Below are positions 4,571 to 12,245 of a stretch of 12,245 nt of DNA, in pieces (the first letter of the stretch is position 1; the number at the start of each line of letters is the position of its first letter). The stretch comes from Anaerolineales bacterium. GTDB lineage: Bacteria > Chloroflexota > Anaerolineae > 4572-78 > NAK82. The stretch spans positions 1-12,245 of the forward strand of contig JAHELX010000122.1 of assembly GCA_024643945.1 (NCBI GenBank), in the 5' to 3' direction. Both the position numbers and the translations under genes were made by a program. Under the pieces are notes generated by a model. It had not been told where the DNA came from, searched no databases, and saw nothing but the letters and a program-made list of their open reading frames with translations.

Positions 4571-6541
4571 ATGCGTGAGGAAGCCCTAAACGACTCGCTA
4601 TTGATGACATGGGTGCACACCCTGGTGATCGGCAGTGGTGCAGCAGGGCTCAACGCGGCGGTACAGTTGCGCGCGGGCGGCATCGAGGACGTGCTGATCG
4701 TCACCGAGGGCCTGCAGATGGGCACGTCGATCAACGCTGGCAGCGACAAGCAGACCTACTACAAGCTTGGCGTGTACGGTCAGGACGCCGACTCGCCAGT
4801 GGCGATGGCGGAGACGTATTTTGCCGGCGGCAGCATGCACGGGGACCTGGCGCTGGTAGAGGCGGCGTCGTCGGTACGAGCGTTCGTCCACCTGGTCAGC
4901 CTGGGCGTGCCCTTCCCGCGCGACCAGTACGGCCAGGTTGTGGGCTACAAGACCGACCACGATCCCCGGCAGCGGGCGACGTCCATCGGGCCGTATACCT
5001 CGCGGGAGATGTGCCGCGCGCTCATCCGCCGGGCGGAGGAGCTGGGCATTGAGATGCGCGAGAATCGGAACGTGGTACAGCTCTTGACTGCCGGCGAGGG
5101 CGGCGAGAAGCGCACCGCCGGTGCGCTTGCTGTTAGAGTGGATGGCAGTCTGGAGGCATACGGCGCTGAAAACGTGGTCTTCGCCGTGGGCGGCCCCGGA
5201 GGGCTCTACAAGACCAGTGTCTATCCCGAGGTGCACACCGGCGCCATCGGCCTGGCGCTGATGGCCGGCGCGAAGGCGCAGAGCCTGCCCGAATCACAGT
5301 ATGGCCTGGCCTCGATCAAGTTCCGCTGGAACGTGTCCGGCACCTATATGCAGGTGATCCCCCGCTTCATCAGTACCGAGGCCGATGGTATCAGCGACGG
5401 GCGCGAGTTTATGCGTGACTACTTTGACTCCGTGGGCGAGATGAACTCGATGGTGTTTCTCAAGGGTTACCAGTGGCCGTTCGACTCGCGCAAGGTAATC
5501 GGTGGCTCCTCGCTAATCGACATCCTGGTCTACATCGAGACGGTGCTCAAGGGGCGGCGTGTCTTCCTCGACTTCCGCCGCAACCCCGAAGGCTTCAGCT
5601 TCGACAACTTGAGCGAGGAGGCACGGACGTACCTGACCCGGTCGGAAGCGCTTTTAGACACGCCCATTGAGCGGCTGCGCAAGATGAACCCTGGCGCTAT
5701 CGAGCTCTACGTCGAGCACGGCATCGACATCACCTCAGAACCACTGGAGATCGCCGTCTGTGCCCAGCACAACAACGGCGGGCTGGCAGGCAACCACTGG
5801 TGGGAGTCGACTAACGTCAAACACTTGTTCCCCATCGGCGAGGTGAATGGCTCGCACGGTGTGTACCGGCCGGGTGGGGCAGCGCTGAACTCGGGGCAAG
5901 TGGGCGCGTTACGCGCTGCGGAGTTTATTGCCCATCGGTACGCGGACTGGAGCGCGCCCGAGGATGTGGTCAGGCAGGCAGCGAAGCAGGCGGCGGGCGA
6001 GTTGCGGACGTGGATCGAAAAGTGCGGCAGCGCCGGGTCGACCTGGCAAGCGGAGCGCGAAGAGTTCCAGGCACGAATGTCGCGGGCGGGGGCTCACATT
6101 CGGTCGTTGGAGGAGCTGCCCAAAGCCGTCGAAGATGCGTGGGCGCAGCTCAAGCGGATTGAACAGTCCGGCTGCTCGTATGAGACCCCTGCGGATCTGG
6201 CCGAGGTGCTGCGCAACCGGCAGCTTTGCTTCGCGCATGCGGTGTATCTGGAAGCGATCCTGTTCGCCCTGCAGAGCGGCGTCGGCAGTCGTGGGTCGGC
6301 CATTGTGTTGACCAAGGACGGTGACGAGGTCCACGACAAGCTAGGCGATGAATGGCATATCGCGTTGGAGGATCCAAGCTTCCGCGAAAAGGTGCTGGAG
6401 ACCGTCGCCACGCTTGATGGCGCGGATGCTCTGTATCCGGCAGTGAAAAACCAGTGGGTGCGCCGCAGGCCAATCCCCGAGACCGACGCCTGGTTCGAGA
6501 CGGCCTGGGCCAGCTTCCGCAGCGGGGAGATTTACGAGTAG
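4571..6541 (+). CDS. FAD-dependent oxidoreductase, fumarate reductase/succinate dehydrogenase flavoprotein-like
   Basis: A large (656-residue) flavoprotein. The N-terminal dinucleotide motif is VIGSGAAGLNAAVQL (about residues 19-33). The segment GTSINAGSDKQTYY (about 51-64) occupies the place where related flavoproteins contact the flavin. A C-terminal FAD-closing segment starts at QHNNGG (H400) and runs through FPIGEVNGSHGVYRPGGAALNSGQVGALRAA (about 425-455, with R433). This layout is that of the FrdA/SdhA/NadB superfamily, but the substrate motifs differ from true succinate dehydrogenases, and no iron-sulfur or membrane-anchor subunit gene is nearby. The start at 4571 follows GGGAGA by 6 nt; TTG 4547 and ATG 4565 or 4604 are alternatives. 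Its pairing with a second flavoprotein (6685) suggests a joint redox step on the operon's substrate, for example reduction or oxidation of a C-C bond. Specific substrate unknown. Confidence 0.85.
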   Translation: MREEALNDSLLMTWVHTLVIGSGAAGLNAAVQLRAGGIEDVLIVTEGLQMGTSINAGSDKQTYYKLGVYGQDADSPVAMAETYFAGGSMHGDLALVEAASSVRAFVHLVSLGVPFPRDQYGQVVGYKTDHDPRQRATSIGPYTSREMCRALIRRAEELGIEMRENRNVVQLLTAGEGGEKRTAGALAVRVDGSLEAYGAENVVFAVGGPGGLYKTSVYPEVHTGAIGLALMAGAKAQSLPESQYGLASIKFRWNVSGTYMQVIPRFISTEADGISDGREFMRDYFDSVGEMNSMVFLKGYQWPFDSRKVIGGSSLIDILVYIETVLKGRRVFLDFRRNPEGFSFDNLSEEARTYLTRSEALLDTPIERLRKMNPGAIELYVEHGIDITSEPLEIAVCAQHNNGGLAGNHWWESTNVKHLFPIGEVNGSHGVYRPGGAALNSGQVGALRAAEFIAHRYADWSAPEDVVRQAAKQAAGELRTWIEKCGSAGSTWQAEREEFQARMSRAGAHIRSLEELPKAVEDAWAQLKRIEQSGCSYETPADLAEVLRNRQLCFAHAVYLEAILFALQSGVGSRGSAIVLTKDGDEVHDKLGDEWHIALEDPSFREKVLETVATLDGADALYPAVKNQWVRRRPIPETDAWFETAWASFRSGEIYE

Positions 6542-6550
6542 GAGTTGACC

Positions 6551-6688
6551 ATGAAAAAAATCGTAACCTTCCTGGGGATGGGCAGCAAGCTCATCCGCAA
6601 GGACCTGGTGGCCGCCGGTGACTTTGACGCCATCCGCGACAATGGGGCCCAGGCGCTGGCGTGGATTCAGGAGGTCCGGGAACAATGA
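6551..6688 (+). pseudogene. Truncated KDPG/KHG aldolase: C-terminal remnant as a 45-codon ORF
   Basis: A short ORF encodes 45 residues: MKKIVTF, then LGMGSKLIRKDLVAAGDF and [18 protein letters not shown]. From about residue 8 this matches the C-terminal end of 2-keto-3-deoxy-6-phosphogluconate/4-hydroxy-2-oxoglutarate aldolases (phosphate-site G-x-GS, then K/R-x-L-x-AGD-x-x-x-I). The intact enzyme has roughly 200-215 residues and its catalytic lysine lies in the missing part, so this fragment cannot be active. It retains a ribosome site (GGAG, spacing about 6 nt) and an ATG, as though an internal deletion joined the first seven or so codons to the last 37. Its stop overlaps the next start as ATGA, so its translation could still couple to the OYE-like gene. 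A functional small protein cannot be excluded. Confidence 0.7.
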
Positions 6689-8157
6689 GATATCGGCGTA
6701 TTGCGTCGCTGAAGACCGCCGAGGTCTTCCGGGGATATTTGAGCCAGATAGGGCTGGACCTGTCCTTCGATGAGGAGGTCGAAGCGGGCACAGATGCCCC
6801 CCTCGCCCAGCCGTATCGTCTGAAAAGCGGCTTCACGATCGGCAACCGTTTCTGTATCCTACCCATGGAGGGGTGGGATGGCACTGCCGGTGGCCGCCCG
6901 ACTGAGTTGACGATCCGTCGCTGGCGGCGCTTCGGCAAAGCTGGGGCCAAGCTGATCTGGGGCGGCGAGGCGGTGGCGGTGCGCCCGGATGGCCGCGCCA
7001 ACCCTAACCAATTGATGATTGATGAGGAGACGGTCGGCGACCTGGCGGCGCTGCGGGAGGCCCTGGTGGCCGAGCACGGAACACGCTACGGCCACACGGA
7101 CGACCTGCTGGTAGGGTTGCAGTTGACACACTCGGGCCGCTTCGCCCGACCCCGCCTCGTAAACGGGAAGGCGCGCCCGGAGCCCAATATCCTCTACCGC
7201 CACCCCATCCTCGACCGCAGGTTCGGCATCCCGCCCGATCTGCCTGTGATGGCGGATGACGATATCGCCCGCCTGGTGGAGGACTTTGTCCGAGCGGCGC
7301 GCCTGGCTCAGCGGGCGGGCTTCCACTTTGTGGACGTCAAGCACTGCCATGGCTATTTGGGGCACGAGTTCCTGAGCGCAGTGGATCGGCCGGGGCGCTA
7401 CGGAGGGAGCTTCGAGAACCGGACGCGTTTCCTGCGTGAGATCGTGGCGGGCATCCGGGCGGAGGCGGCGGGTCTGGAGATCGGCGTGCGGGTGAGTGCT
7501 TTCGATTTTGTGCCCTTTCGGCCGGGGCCGGGCGGGGTGGGCGAGCCGACACCCTTTGGGGGCGAGTACCCCTACGCCTTCGGCGGCGATGGCACCGGCG
7601 TAGGGATCGACCTGACCGAACCATGTGCCTTCCTAGATCTGCTGGCCTCACTGGGGATCGAGCTGGTGTGCATTACGATGGGCAGCCCATACTACAACCC
7701 ACACATCCAGCGCCCGGCGCTCTTCCCGCCCTCGGATGGCTATGGGCCGCCGGAGGATCCGCTAGTGGGCGTGGCCCGGCAGATCGACGTGACGGCCCGC
7801 CTTAAAGCTCATCGACCTGACCTGGCGGTCGTTGGCTCGGCCTACTCCTACCTGCAGGAGTGGCTGCCCAATGTGGCGCAGTACGTCGTGCGCACTGGCC
7901 GCTCCGACTTCGTGGGGCTGGGACGCATGGCCCTGTCTTACCCCGACCTGGCCGCCGATGTGCTGGCAGGAAGGCCTTTGCAGCGCAAGCTCATCTGCCG
8001 CACCTTCAGCGACTGCACTACTGCCCCGCGCAGGGGGTTGGTATCAGGCTGCTATCCGCTCGACGAATTCTACAAGGAGAGGCCAGAGGCGGCGGCCCTG
8101 GTCGAAGCAAAGCGTGCTTTCAAAAATCGGCAGCCCCCTGCGAGCGTCCCTGAGTAA
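6685..8157 (+). CDS. NADH:flavin oxidoreductase / Old Yellow Enzyme-like flavoprotein
   Basis: A 490-residue protein with an FMN-binding TIM barrel: [13 protein letters not shown] (54-66), QLTHSGR (146-152), the substrate-site [12 protein letters not shown] (220-231) followed by [16 protein letters not shown] (238-253), GVRVS (267-271), and the FMN-phosphate segment [13 protein letters not shown] (410-422). The pattern resembles the 2,4-dienoyl-CoA reductase/enoate reductase branch rather than small OYEs. There is no second NAD/FAD domain, and about 45 extra residues precede the barrel. C438, C444 and C456 form an incomplete version of the [4Fe-4S] ligand set of that branch. The ATG at 6685 has AGGAGG 10 nt upstream and overlaps the preceding remnant as ATGA; a GTG at 6661 is rejected. 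It probably reduces an activated C=C bond or serves as electron donor/acceptor with the FAD protein upstream. It ends 47 nt before the converging trkA-like gene, with no clear terminator. Confidence 0.88.
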   Translation: MRYRRIASLKTAEVFRGYLSQIGLDLSFDEEVEAGTDAPLAQPYRLKSGFTIGNRFCILPMEGWDGTAGGRPTELTIRRWRRFGKAGAKLIWGGEAVAVRPDGRANPNQLMIDEETVGDLAALREALVAEHGTRYGHTDDLLVGLQLTHSGRFARPRLVNGKARPEPNILYRHPILDRRFGIPPDLPVMADDDIARLVEDFVRAARLAQRAGFHFVDVKHCHGYLGHEFLSAVDRPGRYGGSFENRTRFLREIVAGIRAEAAGLEIGVRVSAFDFVPFRPGPGGVGEPTPFGGEYPYAFGGDGTGVGIDLTEPCAFLDLLASLGIELVCITMGSPYYNPHIQRPALFPPSDGYGPPEDPLVGVARQIDVTARLKAHRPDLAVVGSAYSYLQEWLPNVAQYVVRTGRSDFVGLGRMALSYPDLAADVLAGRPLQRKLICRTFSDCTTAPRRGLVSGCYPLDEFYKERPEAAALVEAKRAFKNRQPPASVPE

Positions 8158-8204
8158 TGCTGAGTGTTTTCTGGCAATAGTGCGAAAGTCACCCTGCGTT
8201 AACT

Positions 8205-8882
8205 CTACCCCCTCTGCGCGCCTAGCAGGGCTGCCAATCGGGCCAGTTGTGAGGCGTGCACTACTGCTAGCACCTCATCCGCCGGCTGTAATACAGTGTC
8301 GCCGCGGGGAATGAGGAGTTGACCTTTGCGAATGACAGCAGCCAGGATACATTCGGCGGGCAGATTGAGATCGCGCACTGCCTTGCCGGCCGCGATAGCC
8401 GTGGGATCCACCTTTTCCTCCACCAGTGAGTATTGCCCCTTGCGCAACTTGAGCAGCGTCATCATGTCGCCCAGCGACATCTCCTCGGCGATCAGATGGG
8501 CAATCAGGTCGGCTTGATTCAGTGCCACGTCCACGCCCATTTCCGGTGTGAACATCCAGGCATTCTTGGGATTATTCACGCGAGCAATGGTACGCGGCAC
8601 ATTGAACTCGAAGCGCGCCAGGCTGGCGATTACCAGATTGGTCTCGTCGGCGCCAGTCACTGCGGCCACAACGTCAGCCTGGCGGATACCTGCGGCTTCC
8701 AGCAGATTAGGGTCTGTGCCGTTGCCTGGCACTACTACCTCTGGCCGCAGGTCAGCGTGCAGCCGTGGAATTTCCTCGCGCCGCACTTCGATGATCTTTA
8801 CCCGATACCCTTCGGTCAGTAATATTGAGGCCAGGTAGGTACCCTGCTTGCCGCCGCCCACGATGACTACGCTCATCGCCAT
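8205..8882 (-). CDS. TrkA-like K+ transport regulatory protein (distal gene)
   Basis: A 225-residue cytosolic protein with an N-terminal RCK/TrkA-N Rossmann domain: VIVGGGKQGTYLA at residues 6-18, acidic E32 at the end of the second strand as for NAD(H), and GTDPNLLEAAGIRQADVVAAVT typical of TrkA-N. A TrkA-C ligand domain covers about 140-222. Proteins of this kind form rings that bind NAD(H), ATP or ADP and gate TrkH/KtrB K+ channels. The start at 8882 has GGAGG 7 nt upstream (minus strand). It follows the other trkA-like gene after a 12-nt gap and closes the operon. It is not a duplicate of its neighbour at close identity: the two differ throughout, so they probably form a hetero-oligomer or serve different targets. 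Confidence 0.92.
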   Translation of the reverse strand: MAMSVVIVGGGKQGTYLASILLTEGYRVKIIEVRREEIPRLHADLRPEVVVPGNGTDPNLLEAAGIRQADVVAAVTGADETNLVIASLARFEFNVPRTIARVNNPKNAWMFTPEMGVDVALNQADLIAHLIAEEMSLGDMMTLLKLRKGQYSLVEEKVDPTAIAAGKAVRDLNLPAECILAAVIRKGQLLIPRGDTVLQPADEVLAVVHASQLARLAALLGAQRG

Positions 8883-8894
8883 CTTGTTTCCTCC

Positions 8895-9545
8895 TTACAC
8901 CAGTCCCAGCAATGCTTCGAGCTGCTCGGTGGATGCGGTCAAAACTGCCAGGTGGATCAGGTCACCCTGTTGGAAGACTGTAGCCGGGGTAGGCAGGAAA
9001 GTTTTGCTGCCCCGACTAACAGCTACCAGGTGGACTTCGCCGGGGATAGTCAATGCGGTTACTGTCCGGCCCACCAGAAGTAGGGGGACCTCTGCTTCCA
9101 CGATGCCCACTTCGCCACTTCCCAGACTCAAAATCGTTTTCAACTGGGAAAAAGTGAGTAGTTCAGCTAAGAGGTCGGTGCCCAGGCCGACAGGAGAGAT
9201 AGTCTGTAAGCCCAGCCGCCGGTAGATCTCAGCTTTGCGCGGGTCGTACACGCGGGCGACAACCCTGGGCACCCGGAAAACCAGGCTGGCAAGACGGGCA
9301 GTGACCACATTTGTGTCATCACTGGTGGTCACTGCAGCCAGGCCATCGGCGCGCTCGATGCCAGCTTGAAGCAACAGGTCGCGGTCGAAGCCAACGCCAA
9401 GGACGGTCTGGCCCTTAAATGCAGGCCCCAGGCGCTCGAAACTAGCCGGATCATTGTCCACCGCCGTCACCGCATGCCCACCCATGCTCAGGGTTTGCGC
9501 CAGGACAGAACCCAAACGGCCACAACCAATGATGATGATCCTCAT
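8895..9545 (-). CDS. TrkA-like K+ transport regulatory protein (proximal gene)
   Basis: A 216-residue protein with a TrkA-N NAD-binding fold (IIIGCGRLGSVLA, residues 4-16; D30 ends the second strand; DDTNVVTARLA typical) and a TrkA-C domain at about 132-214. It is a soluble subunit that would sit on the cytosolic face of a K+ channel or transporter. Its ATG overlaps the stop of the P-type ATPase gene by 4 nt (ATGA), with AGAGGTGG just upstream, which implies translational coupling and a shared role. No TrkH/KtrB membrane subunit gene is visible in the window; it could lie upstream of the ATPase, outside the window, or elsewhere in the genome. Confidence 0.92.
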   Translation of the reverse strand: MRIIIIGCGRLGSVLAQTLSMGGHAVTAVDNDPASFERLGPAFKGQTVLGVGFDRDLLLQAGIERADGLAAVTTSDDTNVVTARLASLVFRVPRVVARVYDPRKAEIYRRLGLQTISPVGLGTDLLAELLTFSQLKTILSLGSGEVGIVEAEVPLLLVGRTVTALTIPGEVHLVAVSRGSKTFLPTPATVFQQGDLIHLAVLTASTEQLEALLGLV

Positions 9546-12245
9546 ATACCACCTCTTTGCTTTGTCCGATGACGCTCCAACGCCTTGCGCAGCTCATCAA
9601 CCAGCAATAACGAAGGAGTCCAGGCGAATAGGAAAAGCCAATTTGCCAGAGGGAAAGCGGCTGTGCCGATAAACCCCTGGAAAAGCGGGATGTAGACAAT
9701 CAAGAAGATGAGCACAAGTTCGGTAGCGATACCCACCCATATCAACCGATTTGCCACTAAGCGGCGTAAGCCCAGACGAAGAATAGAAGTGCGCTCGGTA
9801 CGTTGGGCGAAAAGGTTACCAATCTGCGTGGTGACGACAGCGGCAAGCGCCATAGCGGTTGCCGAGCGATAGAGAGGTCCACTTGACGGCAGGTTTAACC
9901 ACTGGCCCCAATAACCGTTCGTCCAATACTGGAAGTAGAAGGCCGCCATTGCCGCCAGGCTCTGGATCGGGCCTAACCAGACGTAGGCACGCAGAAGTAG
10001 AGGAAGGGCGATTATGTGCTCTTTCAGGTTACGGGGTGGATTATCCATCACGCCTGGTTCGGGTAATTCGGCACCCAAGGCCAGGGCGGGCATGATGTCG
10101 GTACCCAGGTCAATGGATAAAATCTGCATAACATTCAATGCCAGCGGGATGCGTGCAGCGCTGAAGGCGAACAGAATGAAGGGCACAGCTTCTGGCGTGT
10201 TGCTGGTGAAGATGTAGGTGGTGAATTTCTTGATGTTGGCGTAAACAGCCCGCCCTTCTTCCACAGCGTTAACGATAGAGGCAAAGTTATCGTCGGTCAG
10301 GATCATGTCGGCGGCTTCTTTGGCCACATCGGTGCCGGCGATACCCATCGCCACGCCAATATCAGCTTTCTTGAGGGCGGGAGCATCATTTACGCCATCG
10401 CCGGTCACAGCCACGACGTCGCCCATTTCCTGGAGGGCACTGACCACTCGCAATTTATGCTCTGGAGCCACGCGGGCGAAGATGACATCATTCTGCAGAG
10501 CTTCTTGCAGAGCCTGGTCGCTCATCGTGTCCAGCTCAAAACCGGTGATGATACGCGGTTGAGGTCCCTCGCTGTGCGTAACACCAATGCGCCGGGCGAT
10601 GCTTTCCGCGGTTAGTCCATAATCACCGGTGATCATCACAATGCGAATGCCGGCGCGATGGCATTTCCCCACGGCCTCGGTCACCTCAGGACGAGGTGGG
10701 TCCATCATGGCTACCAGTCCCAGAAAGGTCAGGTCGTCCTCGACGGCTTCGGCTGTGTACTCTGTCAAACCATCAGGCAAATCGCGGCGTGCAACAGCCA
10801 GCACACGCAACCCAATACGGGCGTAGTCGTCGTTAGCGGCCAAGATTTGTGCTCGAAGACTATCATCTAATGCGCATTCCTGCCCGTCTAGCCGGATGCG
10901 AGTACATAGATCCAGCACCTCTTTGGAAGCACCTTTGACATAGGCCAGCCGATGGGCAGTGGACGATGGGCGATCGGTGATTTGGTGAATAGTGCTCATG
11001 CGCTTGCGGCGCGACTCGAAGGGGATTTCACGCAGACGCGGCGTACGACGCTCTTCGGCCTCCAGGTCCAACCCAGCTTTACGTGCCGCTACCTTGAGCG
11101 CTGCTTCAGTAGGGTCTCCCAAAACTGTCCAATGCAGTGCTTCATCGTTGGGCGGTAACAAGCGTGAGTTGTTGCACAGGCCGGCAGCCAGCAGCAACCC
11201 ACGCAGAGCCTGCCCGGCGCTTAAAGCTGGTGTCGAAGGCTCAGAGTCTAAGGCAACCGGCTGCCCATTATTCAGGATCTGTCCTTCCGGGCTGTATCCA
11301 ATCCCAGTCACCGTTAGCCGCTGACCCAGCAGTTCCCCCTGTTGATCGCTAGAGTTGAAGAGGGGTAGCCATATATCGCGCACGGTCATCTCGTTTTGGG
11401 TGAGCGTCCCGGTCTTGTCGGTGCAGATCACTGTGGTGCTGCCCAATGTTTCGACCGCCGATAGTCTTTTGATCAAAGCGTTGCGCCGGGCCATGCGCTG
11501 CGTGCCCATAGCCAGCGCCAGAGTCACTGTCGGCAACAAACCTTCTGGCACGAAGGCGACAATCATACCCAACGCAAAAATGAAACTCTCAGCCAAAGTA
11601 ATGCCAGCCAGTGCAACCGCCAGTACAAAAAAGAGCAATCCAATGCCAACGGCGATAACCGTGACCATTTTAGTCACGCTGCCCAGCTCTTTCTGAATCG
11701 GGCTCAGCTCCTCACCTAAGCTTTGAGTGAGGTTGGCGATTTTGCCGAACTCGGTGCCCATGCCGGTAGCATAGACCAGTGCCTTGCCGGTGCCGGCCAC
11801 TACACTGGTCCCGGCAAAGATCAGGTTGGGCATTTCAACCCGGGACAGGTTATCGGCCAGGATGGCGTCGCTTGCCTTGCGCACGGGGCGCGATTCACCG
11901 GTGAGGGTAGATTGATCCATGCGTAGTTCGGCCGCCTGCACCAGGCGACAATCGGCCGAAATGCGGTCGCCTTCGGTCAGTAAGATCACATCCCCAGGCA
12001 CCAGTTCCTCGGCGAGGACACGTTGCTCTTCCCCATCTCGCAGAACGCGAGCATAGGAGGGGAGCAGCCGGCGCAAGGCCTCGGTGGCTTTTTCGGCTCG
12101 ATATTCTTGCCAAAAGCTGAACACACCGTTGATCACATTGACCATCCAGACCGCAACGCCCAACTGCGGTGTCTGGGCGACAAAGGCAACAGCGCCGCCA
12201 ATCCATAATAGGATGGCCATCAGGTGTATGAAGTTGGCCAGGAAC
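9542..12245 (-). CDS. P-type cation-transporting ATPase, type II with Na+/K+-ATPase (IIC)-like ion-site residues (5' end outside window)
   Basis: The 900 visible codons lack only the extreme N-terminus; the frame is open to the window edge, so the ATG at 12220 is internal. Using numbering from that methionine: TGES in the actuator domain (107-110), PEGLL in helix M4 (225-229), phosphorylation motif DKTGTLT (268-274, D268), nucleotide-domain KGAS (429-432), TGD (531-533), and hinge TGDGVNDAP (606-614). About ten membrane helices are expected. Helix M5 reads YIFTSNTPEAVPF (669-681) and M6 reads IDLGTDIMP (703-711), matching Na+/K+-type pumps (SNIPE, DLGTDMVP) rather than SERCA. E834 in M9 and Q799 in M8 also line up with Na+ site III residues, while the M8 aspartate is N802. 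It is the first visible gene of an operon with two TrkA proteins, which suggests monovalent cation transport (Na+ and/or K+). No beta subunit is seen. Ca2+ transport remains an alternative. Confidence 0.9.
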   Translation of the reverse strand, partial: FLANFIHLMAILLWIGGAVAFVAQTPQLGVAVWMVNVINGVFSFWQEYRAEKATEALRRLLPSYARVLRDGEEQRVLAEELVPGDVILLTEGDRISADCRLVQAAELRMDQSTLTGESRPVRKASDAILADNLSRVEMPNLIFAGTSVVAGTGKALVYATGMGTEFGKIANLTQSLGEELSPIQKELGSVTKMVTVIAVGIGLLFFVLAVALAGITLAESFIFALGMIVAFVPEGLLPTVTLALAMGTQRMARRNALIKRLSAVETLGSTTVICTDKTGTLTQNEMTVRDIWLPLFNSSDQQGELLGQRLTVTGIGYSPEGQILNNGQPVALDSEPSTPALSAGQALRGLLLAAGLCNNSRLLPPNDEALHWTVLGDPTEAALKVAARKAGLDLEAEERRTPRLREIPFESRRKRMSTIHQITDRPSSTAHRLAYVKGASKEVLDLCTRIRLDGQECALDDSLRAQILAANDDYARIGLRVLAVARRDLPDGLTEYTAEAVEDDLTFLGLVAMMDPPRPEVTEAVGKCHRAGIRIVMITGDYGLTAESIARRIGVTHSEGPQPRIITGFELDTMSDQALQEALQNDVIFARVAPEHKLRVVSALQEMGDVVAVTGDGVNDAPALKKADIGVAMGIAGTDVAKEAADMILTDDNFASIVNAVEEGRAVYANIKKFTTYIFTSNTPEAVPFILFAFSAARIPLALNVMQILSIDLGTDIMPALALGAELPEPGVMDNPPRNLKEHIIALPLLLRAYVWLGPIQSLAAMAAFYFQYWTNGYWGQWLNLPSSGPLYRSATAMALAAVVTTQIGNLFAQRTERTSILRLGLRRLVANRLIWVGIATELVLIFLIVYIPLFQGFIGTAAFPLANWLFLFAWTPSLLLVDELRKALERHRTKQRGGI

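Noticed and set aside
8158..8230. Possible bidirectional terminator between the converging genes
   Set aside because: The only pairing seen is CCCTGC with GCAGGG across a 27-nt loop, without a T-run and partly inside the trkA-like coding sequence.

Overview
The window looks like a bacterial chromosome segment of moderately high GC, probably from an environmental or uncultured organism. The gene content (FCD-type GntR regulator, Gfo/Idh/MocA dehydrogenases, paired flavoproteins, a P-type ATPase beside two TrkA proteins) would suit a Chloroflexota (Anaerolineae-like) genome. That assignment is a weak inference from gene style; no rRNA or marker gene is present.

Layout. (1) Positions 1-154, minus strand: the 5' end of an unidentified membrane protein. 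(2) Positions 155-577: a divergent intergenic region. It holds a sigma70-like minus-strand promoter with a long, foldable leader, a sigma70-like plus-strand promoter, and between them an 81-bp palindromic element with terminal inverted repeats and flanking direct repeats, which is a good MITE candidate. (3) Positions 578-8157, plus strand: a GntR/FCD regulator, then a tightly packed catabolic gene group: two Gfo/Idh/MocA oxidoreductases, an SDR dehydrogenase, a fumarate-reductase-like FAD protein and an Old Yellow Enzyme-like flavoprotein. Between the regulator and the group lies a perfect 91-bp tandem duplication that may carry a promoter and an operator-like palindrome. Two short remnants are embedded in the group: about 30 codons of a D-2-hydroxyacid dehydrogenase N-terminal region, and a 45-codon ORF matching the C-terminus of KDPG/KHG aldolase. 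(4) Positions 8205-12245, minus strand: an operon of a P-type ATPase (5' end outside the window) followed by two TrkA-type NAD-binding K+ regulatory proteins, converging on the catabolic group.

How the parts may work together. The plus-strand genes look like a locally regulated sugar or sugar-acid catabolic operon: NAD(P)-dependent oxidation or epimerisation by the Gfo/Idh/MocA and SDR enzymes, plus two flavoproteins for an unidentified redox step. The aldolase and hydroxyacid dehydrogenase remnants suggest the pathway once included steps that have been lost here or moved elsewhere. The minus-strand operon is probably for monovalent cation homeostasis: by eye, the ATPase carries most of the ion-site residues of Na+/K+-ATPases (type IIC), and both downstream genes are TrkA-like.

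The strongest points for follow-up are the MITE-like element between two divergent promoters, the 91-bp regulatory tandem repeat, the two gene remnants within one operon, and the Na+/K+-ATPase-like signature next to the TrkA genes.
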